A stretch of 64,000 nucleotides of DNA. Source: Lycorma delicatula. Lineage: Eukaryota; Arthropoda; Insecta; Hemiptera; Fulgoridae. Where the stretch lies: contig NC_134462.1 of NCBI RefSeq assembly GCF_047948215.1, positions 121,046,937 to 121,110,936 of the forward strand, given 5' to 3'. The notes below the pieces were generated by a model. That model did no database searches. It worked only from the letters and a program-made list of their open reading frames with translations, and was not told the origin of the DNA. Of this stretch, positions 23,703-35,823 are shown in pieces (position 1 is the first letter of the stretch; the number at the start of each line of letters is the position of its first letter). The position numbers and the translations under genes are program-made.

Positions 23703-26700
23703 CCAGAGAGGGGTTTCCTTACCACCATCAGGCGCATTCTCTAGTTGGCGGATAGGTGAATGCACTATAAATATGTAGGGCAAGTGGGAAATAAATCCGC
23801 GGACAAAAGCAGAACGAAATCCAAACACGCTGAAACTACGTCGGACGGCTTTCTGGTGGTCAGCGTCTGTCCCCATGTGAGGAGCGTCTGTAGTCTGCTC
23901 TACGAACTGACAATCCCTGGTTTTAACAACCCACTGGAAACATTGGACAAACCCGTTAATTATAAGTTATCATGATTCGTGTCAGTAAATGTAATATTAC
24001 CCCAGGTGATAACCAATCCACCCGTCGACAAATGACAACCGGCCCCTCGGATTCTGGGGGACTCGGGCAATCACAACACAAAGTCGGAGTTCTCTGAGAA
24101 ACAGCCACATACATTGGTACCTTCAACATCAACATCTTCACTCAACCGGGAAAAATACACAACCTAGTATTAGAGTTAGATAGGCAGAAAATTCTGATAC
24201 TATCCGTACAAAAAACCCGATTTACCGATGAAGACACGACGGAGTACGGAAACTACCGGATCTTAACCGTAAAACATGTCGACAACGGCGCTCCACTTTT
24301 GAGTATGGCTTTTCCTGTTCACAAAAGTTTAATCAACTCTATCAAAGATGTCTCCCCCATAAACAACCGTCTTATGGCCGTGCGCATACAGTGCTTTAAC
24401 TACAACTATAACCTGATTAACGTTTACGCCCCCACCAACAGAAATAACAAAAAGACTCCCCCAAAAGAACCGAGAAATTCCGGGCCACTCAAGAAAGTCA
24501 TGGCAAAAATCCCAAAGAGGACACAAAAAAAATTTTATTGGGCAATTTCAACTCACAAGTTGGAAAAAAAATAAAATACCAGAAAACTGCAGGCAGATAT
24601 CCCGCTCACAAATTTACTAATAAAAACGACACGAGACTCAATGAACTGTGAAAAAAATAACCTAAAAATCATGTTAACCTCCCTGAAAAAATACTCCCGA
24701 AAAACAAAAGACTTAGAGATCCCCTATACAAGAAATTGACAAATCAGACTGATGACCAGATCGACCACGTAACGATCTCCTATCCCCAATAGAAAGAAGT
24801 CCATGACATTCAAGTACGTAGAGGGCGATCGACGAATCAGATCACTATTTAATACATATTAAAGTTAAATTTACCCCAAAGAAAATACATGAAAACAAAT
24901 CTGCAGAAATTTGACACAAGAACATAGAAAGTAATATCTGAGGAAAGAGTGGGTAAAGTATTGGCCGACACTGGGAAAGATTCTGCACCAAAATCACGCA
25001 AAAATTCAAAGAACTAATCTCCCTGAAAAAGAATGCGATACTTCTCTGGTGGGACTTGAAATGCGAAGAAGCGTTGAAAGATTGCATAAAAGCTTTCTTA
25101 AATTACAATAGGAAAAAATCACCAGAAAATCAAAAGCATTTTTATGAAATTAGAGAACAAGCGACAATAATCTTCAGACAGATCATAAAACCACTTAAAG
25201 GAACAATTGAGCTGCATTGGAGAAAATTTCCGCAACTATAACGCGAGATTTCTACAGGACGTTCACAGGAACAATCTTTGGGTACACTCCCAAAATTTGT
25301 ATTTCATAGAATCAAACGGAATACTCGCTCTCACTAATCAAGTAAACTAAGGAATTGGCACGATACTTTTCCGAAATCCTCAACTGCCCAGAACCCCTGT
25401 CAAGGTTATGTAAAGAAACCCTTACCTACACCAGAATCCCCTCCACCAACACAAAAGAAGACTAACAGGCATAACCTTCGATTCAAAAACAATAGAGCAT
25501 CCCGAGAAGATGGCATCGTCTGACTACTGAAAACCGTCGGACCAAACTCCCTCAAAACACTCACACAAATTTGGCAGACAGAAAAGTAGTCGAAGACAGA
25601 AACTTCGCTCTCACCCACCCGCTACATAAAAAGGGAGTCTACAGACGTGAAGAATTATCGAGGTATCTCCCTTCAAGTTACGTACAAAATTTTCTCAGCT
25701 TGTCTTGTCCAAACAACATAAGAATAGCTTTAACATAAAAATGGCGAATACCAAGCTGATTTCCGTCGCAGTCGATCCTGCGCAGAAAAATATTTCAACT
25801 TACAAACAATTTTGTAATAAAAGCAGTCAGAAACAGCACGATATTATGCACATTTTTGTCGATTTCAAAAAGGCATATGCTCGATTCACCGACAGTCCCT
25901 CGTCTTTATCCTCGAAGAACAAGGACCCGAAACCCGAAAACCCTGAACCTTATCAAACAAACAGTTGCCGATCCTACCTCCAGGGTGAAATTCATGGACA
26001 AAATATCCGAACCCTTTTTGATAAAAACCTGCGGCCGACAAGGCGATGGCCTGCCTCCGCTTCTCTTTAATCTTGTTCTGGAAAAAGTTATCGGAGAATG
26101 GGAAAAAGGATTGAAAAATCATAACTTCTGGAACCCATAAAACTTAGTTCAACTAAAGATGACATCAGAAATTCACGTCTGGCTTTCGCAGATGACGTAG
26201 CCGTACTAGCATACAATGAGATCACGGCAATCAAACAAATAGAAATCCTCAAAAAATGTGCTGGAAAAGTCGGGTTAAAATATTTCCTCTGCTCGAAACT
26301 CGACGTCCAATTATCGACTACAAAATTTAGACGTATCGGGAGAGTTCCATACTTAAAATATCTAGGCAAGATCCTCGAATTTACAGGGGGAGAATAACAT
26401 CATAGAATTTCCCCTACACAAACTCAAGAGAGCCTACGGGAAATCCAGAACATTTTTAAAAAAATTCTCGTCCGAACACGCAAAAATCATGCACTACAAC
26501 ACAGTAATCATGCCTGAAGCACTGTACTTCATAGAAATACTCACACTTCACAGAAAAGGCGACCTAGAAAACATTTTGAAAGCAGAACACAAAATTATGA
26601 GAAAAATTCTCCTCCGCCCGGAAAGAACAGAAGATGGCTACAGATCGAAATCGCGGAAAACAACCGAAAATTGTTTAATCTTGCCGCAGACATCCGAAGA

Positions 26701-27122
26701 AGAATAAGATAACAGTTTTACAGACATCCACACATACTTCCGACAACAAGGCTTACCCACAAAATTCTGATCTACGACTGAAAAACATCCCCTGGATCCA
26801 ACAAGTCAAAACTTAGTTGGACAAGTCAGACTTAGAAAAAGCTCACATAAATTTCGTAGGAAATTTCACACAGAAAATTGTACGGTCAAGAAATCGGGTA
26901 ATGGGAATTACACTCTGAAAATGAAATCCCAAAGAGACCAGAGACTAGGAACCACGTGGACAGAAGAAAGAAAGAAAGAGAACCTAAGGGTAAAAAAATG
27001 AGAACTACTTAGATACGCAGAAAATTGAATCGTAATAACTTTGGGTAGTCCAACAGGGTCCAGTCGCAAATAATTAAATGCAGATAAACCACACACGACA
27101 AACAGCGTGGTCCAGATAACCA
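23703..27122 (+). pseudogene. Nearly full-length but inactivated LINE (endonuclease plus reverse transcriptase)
   Basis: About 3.4 kb, read in pieces on the plus strand. The APE-type endonuclease opens near 24108 with IGTFNINIFTQPGK. It continues with QKILILSVQKTRFTDEDTTE, where the catalytic Glu of the usual QETR is Lys, then PINNRLMAVRIQ, NLINVYAPTN, GNFNSQVGK (normally GDFN) and SDHYLI near 24835. The RT has KNYRGISL (about 25650), DFKKAYARF (about 25862), CGRQGDGLPPLLFNLVLEK (about 26030) and an intact LAFADDVAVLAYNE with FADD at 26185-26196. KYLGKILEF, NTVIMPEALYFIE and EHKIMRKILLRPERTEDGY follow. Dozens of stops and frame changes lie between these blocks. The 3' end is near 27122 with GCGTGGTCCAGATAACC, a motif echoed at 57886 and 61337. 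The 5' limit, just after a SINE, is approximate. Confidence 0.92.
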
Positions 27123-28872
27123 AGTACCGAATTTTATTTTATAAATGCATAAATTAATTAAGTTTGAAAATTTAATTTATTATTTTTTTTATTTAATTTA
27201 ATAAAGTAATACAACCGTTTTAAAAAATTAATAGTAACATAAAATTGGTCAAGCGATTCTTTCTTTTTTTTATATAATAAAATACATTCCCAACATAAAT
27301 TAACTCAAAAGTAATAAAAATCTAATTACTATAAAATTTAAAGAGTAATAAAAATTTAATATTTTACAAATGAAACTAGAAATAGCATAATAAATTTAGT
27401 TTAATTAACGGGAAACAGAAATGTGTCTGAAATTTTATTATATTGTTAAGCGCCTGAAATTTATAGACTATAAATTTTTAGCTTGAATGCTTAAATTAAC
27501 AATAACAAAAGAAAAAATGTTAAATGAAACAAACTTTAAATATACAATAGTTTTATTGCAAATGAACATCTGGTGTCGATTCCAGTCGATTGATTTTACA
27601 AATTAATACAGATATATTGATAACTTAACAAAAAAAGAATAAAATTGTTATTAGATTATTTAATTACTGTCAAACTAATGATTTAAATGTTAAATACCCA
27701 TGTGTGTGTATATATATTCATCTTATATATTATACGGATACGTGTCATATCAGCTTATATTATTACTATTCATTTTATTTGAAAAAATAATTTTAATACC
27801 AGGGTGATACACATTTAAATGTGGTACAACTTGTAAAATTAACATTTTTATCTAAAAAAAAAAATCTATAATAAAAAATAAAAAATATATTTTTTATTCA
27901 TAAATAAGAAGTAGAATAGCCTAAAAATAAAACGTTCATTTCTTTTTGGTCGGTTGAGATGGAAAAGGATGGAAAGGCAGCGAAATAATCGGAGTAAAGG
28001 ATATACCGGTATACAATAAGAAAGAAATTGTGTTACGTTAAGGAAATTCGTTATCAGATCAAATAAATTATCTAATTACCTGTGCTGAACGTAAGGTGCT
28101 AAGAAGCACGTTTTAAAATATTTTTTCTGTTGATTTAAATGTTAACTGCATTTCGTTTGGTTAGGCGTGCTGCTATACAACCGCGTGTTTGTCTCGGTGA
28201 AGAAGAAACCAACTTGCTCCTCACTTTCCTTATATTAAGTTTGACATGAGATGTTTGTTATTCTTGCGGTTGTACGTGTAATTTTTCAGAAGTTAATTAG
28301 CGACTCGTGTCAGGTCACTTACATCCGTTACAATTAGGGAATGTACATATACTATTAAATTAAACATTTGATTATTAGCGCCTTTCTGAATGAAATAAAT
28401 GTATTTGATCTATCAAATATTTCACAACAGAAACTTGTTGATTTATATTATTTTTCCTCTTTTATTTTTTACATCCACGACGCGTATCGTGCATCAAACG
28501 TCATTAGGAAGCAGTCCTAATTGCTTTTTCTAAAAGTAATGATATTCATTACACAATCAGATTCAAGGTGAAAATGTAGTGATATCTTTAATATTAGGCT
28601 GAATGTCACTTGTATTTTAGTGGATTTCTCATGCTGATGAACAAAAATATATTCGGCTCAATTAAGAAGACGCAAAGGAAACTATTTCACTTCTCATTTT
28701 GTATCTATTTAACTTGGCACGAGATAGTAGTTCCTGAGTATTTGATTGATTCGTTTGACTTGTCAAAACTCTTACGATCGTTAGATTATGTACCCGGTTT
28801 ATTATTATATTATGTTTAAAATATTAGGTTTAATTATGTAATAGACTTACATTTATTTTACATCAGTTGCAG
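27123..28872. other. AT-rich stretch, probably intron ending at 28872
   Basis: Nothing is recognised up to the splice-acceptor-like sequence at 28850-28872. A 69-codon ORF at 28610-28819 has no support. Confidence 0.45.
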
Positions 28873-28976
28873 GTCATTATGAACGCGTGACGCGGGTATG
28901 ATGTGGCCTCGTGGCCAAGGAAGAGTCCTTTTCATCTTGGCTCTTCTTCCGTTTGGAGTCAACGCTGTAGATCTTG
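28873..28976 (+). CDS. Candidate host-gene exon encoding an N-terminal signal peptide (partial gene)
   Basis: A pyrimidine-containing tract and CATCAGTTGCAG form a splice acceptor ending at 28872. A GTAAGT donor begins at 28977, after CTTG. The exon carries a three-codon upstream ORF (ATG AAC GCG TGA, 28879-28890). Two tandem ATGs at 28898 and 28901 then open 26 codons plus one base (28898-28976, phase 1). The peptide begins MMWPRGQGR, followed by a hydrophobic core VLFILALLPFGV and NAVDL. This is a textbook signal peptide with likely cleavage after the Ala of VNA. It implies a secreted or membrane protein whose mature part lies in later exons, separated by a long intron. I could not identify those exons or name the gene. 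The join of acceptor, ORF, signal peptide and strong donor in about 100 bp is unlikely by chance, but no transcript evidence is available to me. Confidence 0.7.
28879..28890 (+). promoter_or_regulatory. Upstream mini-ORF (3 codons) in the candidate 5' leader
   Basis: ATG AAC GCG TGA ends seven bases before the first main ATG at 28898. Short upstream ORFs this close can lower initiation at the main start or favour reinitiation. Whether this one is used is unknown. Confidence 0.4.
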
Positions 28977-30635
28977 GTAAGTAATCCAGTTTACGTATTT
29001 ATTTAGATTTACCCTGTCTTTATTATTTATGCTCGATATTTTTTTCGTATTGATCTTTCTATCGAGGTTTATTTTCGTAAAACAAATTTACCGCTATAAT
29101 TTTCCAAGATATCTCTTAAAAGCATTTTTGTTTATAATTTGAATGAAATTTGTTTAGTTTTAAAGGGGATGAAAGATCCACTCGAAAAAGCGAAAGTCCA
29201 ACCGATTGGAATTATTTTTTGCCGTTTTAAGTTAATTTGAAAATCTGCCCGATTTAACAAAAATAGAAACCTTAATTTTTTTAGAGGATTGACATTTTCT
29301 GTGTAAAAATTCGAAAACGTACTGCCCTGAATTATTTTTAGTTTCCTTTAAATTTCTACGTTTTTTACAATTAATTTAAAGTTACTGAATAAATTTCATT
29401 GCATTCTTAACATGTTTTGTGTAGTAGAAGAAGCTACAAAAATATAAGATTTTCCTTAATAATATAATTTGATATAAAAATCAAGCTATAATAAATTTTG
29501 CTATAGTTTTTTTTCTTCATATTTTCCTCATTATTTTCTGTTAATCCAGTACAGTTAAATTTTTAGGGACGATAAAAAAAGTTACTTTTTACTTGCTTTT
29601 TCTTTGTTTTATGAGATACAAATTTCCAAAAAAAAAAAAATTATTTTTCGATATTTTTGCTCAAATCGAAAATTGATCATTCTATCATCGAAATAAAAGA
29701 CTTGTGAAAAAACAAAAACAAATTTTTAATTCTTTATTTTTACATTAAATTAAAAAACTTTTAAAATGAATTTTAAGAATATTAAAAAAAACATTAATGT
29801 TTTTAAATAATATTTTTTCAATCTTTATTTAAATTTTAACTTTTGAAGTCTACTGAAAAATTAAAAATTTTAAAAATTGAAATAAATAAATGTTTCCTTA
29901 CGGTAAAAAAAATTAAAGTGTATCTTTAACTCGATTTATTTTTCTTAAAAAAGTATGTTATATTATTTTACATTAAAATTTTTTTTTTTTAAATATGGGA
30001 AGACTTACATAAAAATATGTATGGGCGCTCTCCGTACGAAAAATAGCGTTCTCAAGAAAGCATTGGAAGGAATATCGCGTTGAATTTTAAGAAAACTTGG
30101 TAAAAAAACTGCTGCAACCGTGCTTAAAGCTATGTGGAATGTATAAAAGTGTAATATTTTTATCTAAAATTTTCCAAAAAGTATTCTTCAATTTTCGCGT
30201 GAAAATTATTTGAATGTCAGAATGATAAGCGTTCATGATTACGCTGTAATAATTCTATACTAAAAAATAAAAATGTAAGCGAGTCTTTATTGTAGGCGTT
30301 GTCTCATTTAAAAAAAAAAATCATTTACAAGCGGACGAAAAATCTACTTCGAAAGCTTGGTGTTATCCTTGGAAATTTTATGGCGTGCGAAAAATGCCTT
30401 GCCCGATTAGGATCGATTTCGAGAGATTCTAGATGAAAAAACCTTTCATCCAACCACAAGAAAATTCAGCCGAAAGTTCGTCCAACTTTGGGTAAAGTTG
30501 AGGTAAAACTTTACCACGAAACGCGCCAAAGGGAAATATCATCTGAGAGAGTTCCTTTTCAAACCGATTAAAAAACATAATTTAAATGATTCTATTTGGG
30601 GAGAAAAATAAAGTTTGAACTTTCTTAGAGAAAAA

Positions 30636-30637
<2 letters not shown>

Positions 30638-30685
<48 letters not shown>
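30638..30685. repeat. (AC)n microsatellite
   Basis: About 48 bp of uninterrupted AC, followed by CCATATATATATAT. Confidence 0.95.
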
Positions 30686-30687
<2 letters not shown>

Positions 30688-30750
30688 ATATATATATATA
30701 TTTGTATTTTCCAAACTATTACAAGAACCTTTTTATCTTTTATTAAAATC

Positions 30751-30753
<3 letters not shown>

Positions 30754-30782
<29 letters not shown>
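30754..30782. repeat. Poly(A) run, 29 bases
   Basis: An uninterrupted A run with no recognisable retroelement upstream, so it is treated as simple sequence. Confidence 0.9.
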
Positions 30783-31262
30783 CGGAATTAGATCATATGA
30801 AGTAAATCTCTTTGTTTTTAATACCTCTTTGAACGAATTTAATAAAAAAAATCTGACAACACAGTCGTGTGACTTTCTCGTCACCCGTTTTTTTTCTGAT
30901 GCACGGTTTACCCACACAAATTAATTTAAAATATTTAAATATAATATTTTTTTGTATAGCTGTACGTCAGTGCTACACTTGCGCTTCTTGTGGTGATACG
31001 GGGTATTATTGACGCACTTAGCCTCTAATTTAGAACATTTTTTGGAGTGGAGGTGCGATTTTTAAAAAAAATCTTTCAAATAATATTATTTTTTTATCGT
31101 CAATAAATGCGCCTAAGAAAAATACGACCTCGAGATACTGAGGGTGACCTTGCTTTACAGCATTACTCCCTTGACCTTTTAAGTTGAAAATTACCTTTTA
31201 AGTTGCCCCAAATACAGAAGTAAGCTGACCTAATTTGATCAAAATCGGTTTACTAGTTCTAG

Positions 31263-31291
31263 AGATATAAGGTGTGAAACACCTTATATCT
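31263..31291. repeat. Perfect inverted repeat, 12-bp arms, 5-base loop
   Basis: AGATATAAGGTG (31263-31274), loop TGAAA, then the exact reverse complement. No known role. Confidence 0.85.
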
Positions 31292-34200
31292 TACCTTATA
31301 TACGTACATATGAAAATCCGGAAAATTTCCATCTGGGTTTTTGGTTTCTTAAGTGTAAAAAAGTCTAGATCCGGTGAAAACCGCATATGTCCAAATTGGA
31401 CCGATTACAATACTTTACCGTGTACTATAATAACTCTGTCTATAGACGGGAAAGTAAAAATTTGTATTTTTTTTTCAATAAGTTTTGTTATTCTCTTATC
31501 CAGATACTCTGGGTATCGAAATGGGGACTTTCAGTTTAAAAACAATGCTGTAAGCGGGTCCTTACTGATGAATCAGCCTTGATTCAAATTTAATTAACTT
31601 TGATGTCACCGTTTTTTTTGCAATTATTAGGAATGAAATCTGATTTTTAAAACCGTTTCCGGATACTGAAAAAAAAAAAAAACGACTGTCGGTAAATCGA
31701 GCGACAGGTAAATAAAGTTACAACTTATTTTAAAATGTATTTTGGGTTTATTCGTAAAAAGATGTTACATTTATCTGAAATAAACATATTTATTTGGCGT
31801 AAAATAAAGATTTTAAGAGAAAGGCGCAGTTGATTTTTCATTTAATCGTATATTTTAAATGTAATGCGTATTACATCAGTGCAATATAATTTATTATGGA
31901 AAATACATTTAATTTATATAATAGGCATTCTTTTGAAGTCCACCGATGAAATGTGGAAGTTGTTCTCGATATTGAATCTGTGCCATTTTGCAGGATAACC
32001 TATTATTACTCCCACCCATTACAATCCTCCCCTCTAACCTTATCATTCTCCAACTCGCCTACTCTTTAACGCGCGCTATCACTCTTTCTCTCTCTTTCGT
32101 CCCCGTTTTTTGTTTTCTCTTCCCCGTATGTACAGCTCTCTATCTCTTTCTCTTCACTTTTCTGGTCCTTTTCTTACCCTCAATTTCTATTCTTTACGTG
32201 CCGCGCTCCACAGAAATGAAATAAAGGGACCGAAAGACAATTGTTTCCCTCCCGTTCATCCGTAAAATAAAAAGAATGGAATCGCTAGAGAAGAATTTTA
32301 TCCTTGTCTTTTTCTGTGTTAAACCACTATAACGTTAATTTTAAAAAAAGTCAATTTTTTATTTCGGAATTAATGAAAATAATATTTTTATAACTCCGAT
32401 ATACGATTCTTATATTTTGTTCTTTGTTCTAAAAGTTATTGATGTCAGCAATATTTGAACGTATTTTATATAGAGGGTATACACTACTGTGTATGTACGG
32501 TAGGACGGAAAATTAAATGGTTAAGGCGGCTTGACATTAAGCAGCTGTCAGCCATTTTTTTATTTAAATGATGTTTTATAGTTTATATCTGGATAATAAT
32601 AATATATTTTGAAGATATTACCTCTTTGTACGTATTTGAATCCCAAAGTCAAAATTCTTTTCTATCGGTATACGCTCAAACCTGTTAAGCGGCGAATTGT
32701 CACATTATAATTAGTAAGTCAACTCCCTTCGAAATACCTTTTAATTCAGCCTTATTAGTGTCGCCTATATTTTTTTCAACAGAGGAACTATCTTTATAAT
32801 GTACATCATTACTTTCAGAGAAAAATACCTTGTACCTCATATTCTTTACGCGGTTTACTGACTGAGACAGATAGTATAAAGAAATTAATTTACCGCTTTT
32901 AGGAGGTAAACAATGCCGTATTAATACTTTTACCGCTCGGTGAGAATGCAGTAGGAATATACCAGGGCGAAATTATAATTGAAAAGATGTAACTGTAAAG
33001 ATGGACTAAGAAATAGTTATCGGATAGATCTCTCTGCGGCTTAGCACGATTTATAGACGTTTTGGAGGCGTGATATTTTACTTGGATATCCAACACATCA
33101 TTTGAAATTATTACTTTAACATCCTCCTTATAGTACGGCTCGAGTCTTGTTTTTTTACGTATATTAATGCGACGAGACAGGCCGCCCGTGAACGGAAGTT
33201 GTTCTAAACGAGACCTGTAAGTAAGCAGAAGCTGTCTGCAGCACAAAGTACAAATTATGAAATTATTTTTTTGTTTTCAGCCTTCAGCAGAGAGATATTA
33301 TTACGATACATGCGTATAAAATTCATTATAAAAAAGGAAATGTATACGCGTTTAACTATATAATTACTTAAAGAAATAAGTTAACAAAAAAAGTTAAACG
33401 AAAACGTTTTTTATTACTGTTTGTTGAATACATCAGAGAAGAAAATATTCAAACTGTTATCATTCTGTCCTCATATATTCGGATGAAGTTTAATCGATGA
33501 ATAGATCTCATATTTTTTCCGATAAAAACGTTTGTCTCTATGGTTAAAATCAACAGCTTAATGCTGTACAGGTCATTTGAATTTCAACAAAATACCGTAT
33601 TTCTGATGATTTCGCACAAGGTAAAATTGGAAGGTGTAAAATCTTATGATCACAGTAAAACCGATAAATCGCTCCTCGTTGACATCCTATCCGTTCAAGA
33701 AAAGTTTGCTTGACGGTATCTCTAACTTGAAGAGCTGTTGTTTAACACCTTGTGAGTAAAATGTAGTATCATTCTAAAATATATATCCCCCGTCGCTTTT
33801 CTATGAAAAAAATTGTCTCGACATCCTTTTCTTTGTGATCCCACAGTAAAAGAGAGTTCACGATAAGTTAAATTCCTTCTTCATAAGTAAGGATTTTCAT
33901 TTGACCATTAAAACAAATTATGACAGTTTATTCAGCCTTTCAAACTGAAGCGCGTTTCATCAGACCGTATTATTATTTTAGAAAAATAAAAATCTGTTTC
34001 ACGAAGAATAATAATAAAAACTTTTTCTCAAAAAACCAGCCTTCTATAAAATTCTTCTTCTGGAATTACATGAAGTAGCCTCGATCGTTATCATTTGAGC
34101 ATCAATCCCTTTAGAATTTTTTATAACCTTATTCTGATTATTTCCAGACTAATGAAAGTTTCTTTTTGCTGATAATTGAAGACTTTTGCTAATATTTCGG

Positions 34201-34636
34201 TAAAATGTTGTTTTCCTAAACTAGTTTCAGGCCTACCTGATAGAGTAGCATTTCAAACTTCACTATTTTCAAATTTTACGCTCAGCTTAATCAAATTACT
34301 ACGAATCGTGAATGAAAAAGTAGGAAATCTAGCAAAGAATTTTTTATGGATTGCAAGCAGTATTCTTACTTTTCCACGAATACTGTGTAATAATTAGACT
34401 CCGTCGTGTTTTGTATACTGAAACACCATTATTCTCTACATAGATACAAAAAATTGAACAACAATTGGACGGTAATATCATATGATTACTACCGACTGAA
34501 AAACTAATATTCTCAATTTGTTACAGAATTTAAATCTTCTTACAGAGGAAACCGACTTTTAGACCGCTAAATATAACGCGGTTAAAAGAAGATTATAATA
34601 CGCTCTTTTAAATGAATTTCGTCATTTTATTATTTG

Positions 34637-34885
34637 CCCTACCGGGCTAGTCTAGTGGACTCGTCGACGTCGCAACACGACAACGACGTTAACCCCAGCT
34701 GATTTTCTAAGTCTAAGGTTTTGAGGCTCAAATACTAGTAAAAGTTCGTTTGTTTTATACGGATTTGAATACTAGACGGTAGATATCGGTGTTCTGTGAC
34801 GGTTGGGGTTCAAGTAACCATAAGTCTTAGCTTGAGTCTTTACAAGATTACACCTCATTTACATGTCATACTCATCAACCACATC
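34637..34885 (+). mobile_element. tRNA-derived SINE, family 1, old diverged copy
   Basis: Starts CCCTACCGGGCTAGTCTAGTGG, that is, a head with a mutated A box. Relative to other copies it has an added ACGTCGCAACACGACAACG-type insertion inside the head. It then reads GGCTCAAATACTAGTAAAAG, ATACGGATTTGAATACTAGA, GATATCGGTGTTCTGTGACG, GGTTCAAGTAACCATAAGTC and TTTACAAGATTACACCTCAT. The terminal GGAGGCTAAA tail is replaced by a GC-rich end. No duplication was found. Confidence 0.8.
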
Positions 34886-35154
34886 GCTTCGGGCCGTGCG
34901 GTGGGGGGAGGGGTTGCTTATTGCTCTCTAGTTGAACAGATTGCAACGTACACATAAAAAAAAATTATTATTTTTTGTCTGCGTTTCTTAAGGAAAATTG
35001 TAATTAATATATTATAAATTATTATATTATATATATTATTTATTATAAAAGTTTTTTTATGTATATATTCTTATTTTATATTTATTAGGTCGAAATTTGT
35101 ATGTAGAAACGTTTGCGAGTTTTGGACATTTTATAGTGTGGTAATAATCTCCAA

Positions 35155-35222
35155 GTCTGTTCGGGATTTGATCCCAAGATTATCCGAGTGAAAGACTGAG
35201 ACGCTACCAATTTTCCATGGAA
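35155..35222 (-). mobile_element. tRNA-like head of SINE family 2, fragment
   Basis: On the minus strand GGTAGCGTCTCAGTCTTTCA, an A-box region, is followed by CTTGGGATCAAATCCCGAAC, a B-box region. This matches the family-2 head at 9460-9540. The rest of the element is not apparent. Confidence 0.5.
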
Positions 35223-35823
35223 TATTGATCGAAGTTATAATATTTATGTATTTAAAATTATATAAACGGTATTTTATATTTTTAATTACTTTTATCTATA
35301 ATGGTACGTGTAATAAAAGTAATTTAAATATTTGCATTCGTTAAAGCTTAAAACTATAATACGTGTAATATTTATTGAACCGATTTTCGTGTAATGTACT
35401 TTATAGTTATAGGGCTTTATAACGGTCACATTTCTTTGTACAGTAATTGATACGGAATCGATTCATCTGCTAAGAAACTTATTGCTTTGTAAACGGAATA
35501 AAAGAAGTTTTTATCTCTCGACATCAGAAGGACATTTTAGTATAGTTTTTAGAAACGAGTAATATTAACAAAAAGTGTATATTTTTGAAAAAGATCGAAA
35601 CTTTTTGAAAAAAATTTTAATTTAAGTAATTAAATCTTGGCATACATTTTTCTTTGTTCTATTCCTGTTATTACTAACTTTTAAATTAAAACTGTAACCG
35701 GTTAAGAGTTAGTTGGTGACAGTTTTTTTGCTTGAAAAATTTTTAAGAGTTATTAGTTTAAAAATAACACTGATAAACATAATTTTTATTCCTAACATGC
35801 GATACGTGATTTTAATCTGATTT

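Larger units (their letters stand above)
28977..34636 (+). other. Putative long intron, first part; no gene recognised
   Basis: AT-rich with simple repeats, namely (AC)n at 30638-30685 and poly(A) at 30754-30782. Bases 31263-31291 form a perfect 12-bp hairpin. Bases 31985-32180 are strongly pyrimidine-rich on the plus strand, and the 78-codon frame there is a product of that bias. No exon with a recognisable domain was found. Confidence 0.4.

Noticed and set aside
31988..32224. 78-codon hydrophobic ORF that looks like membrane segments
   Set aside because: It comes from a pyrimidine-rich strand bias. It has no family motif, and the TTTTGCAG before it is the only splice-like signal.
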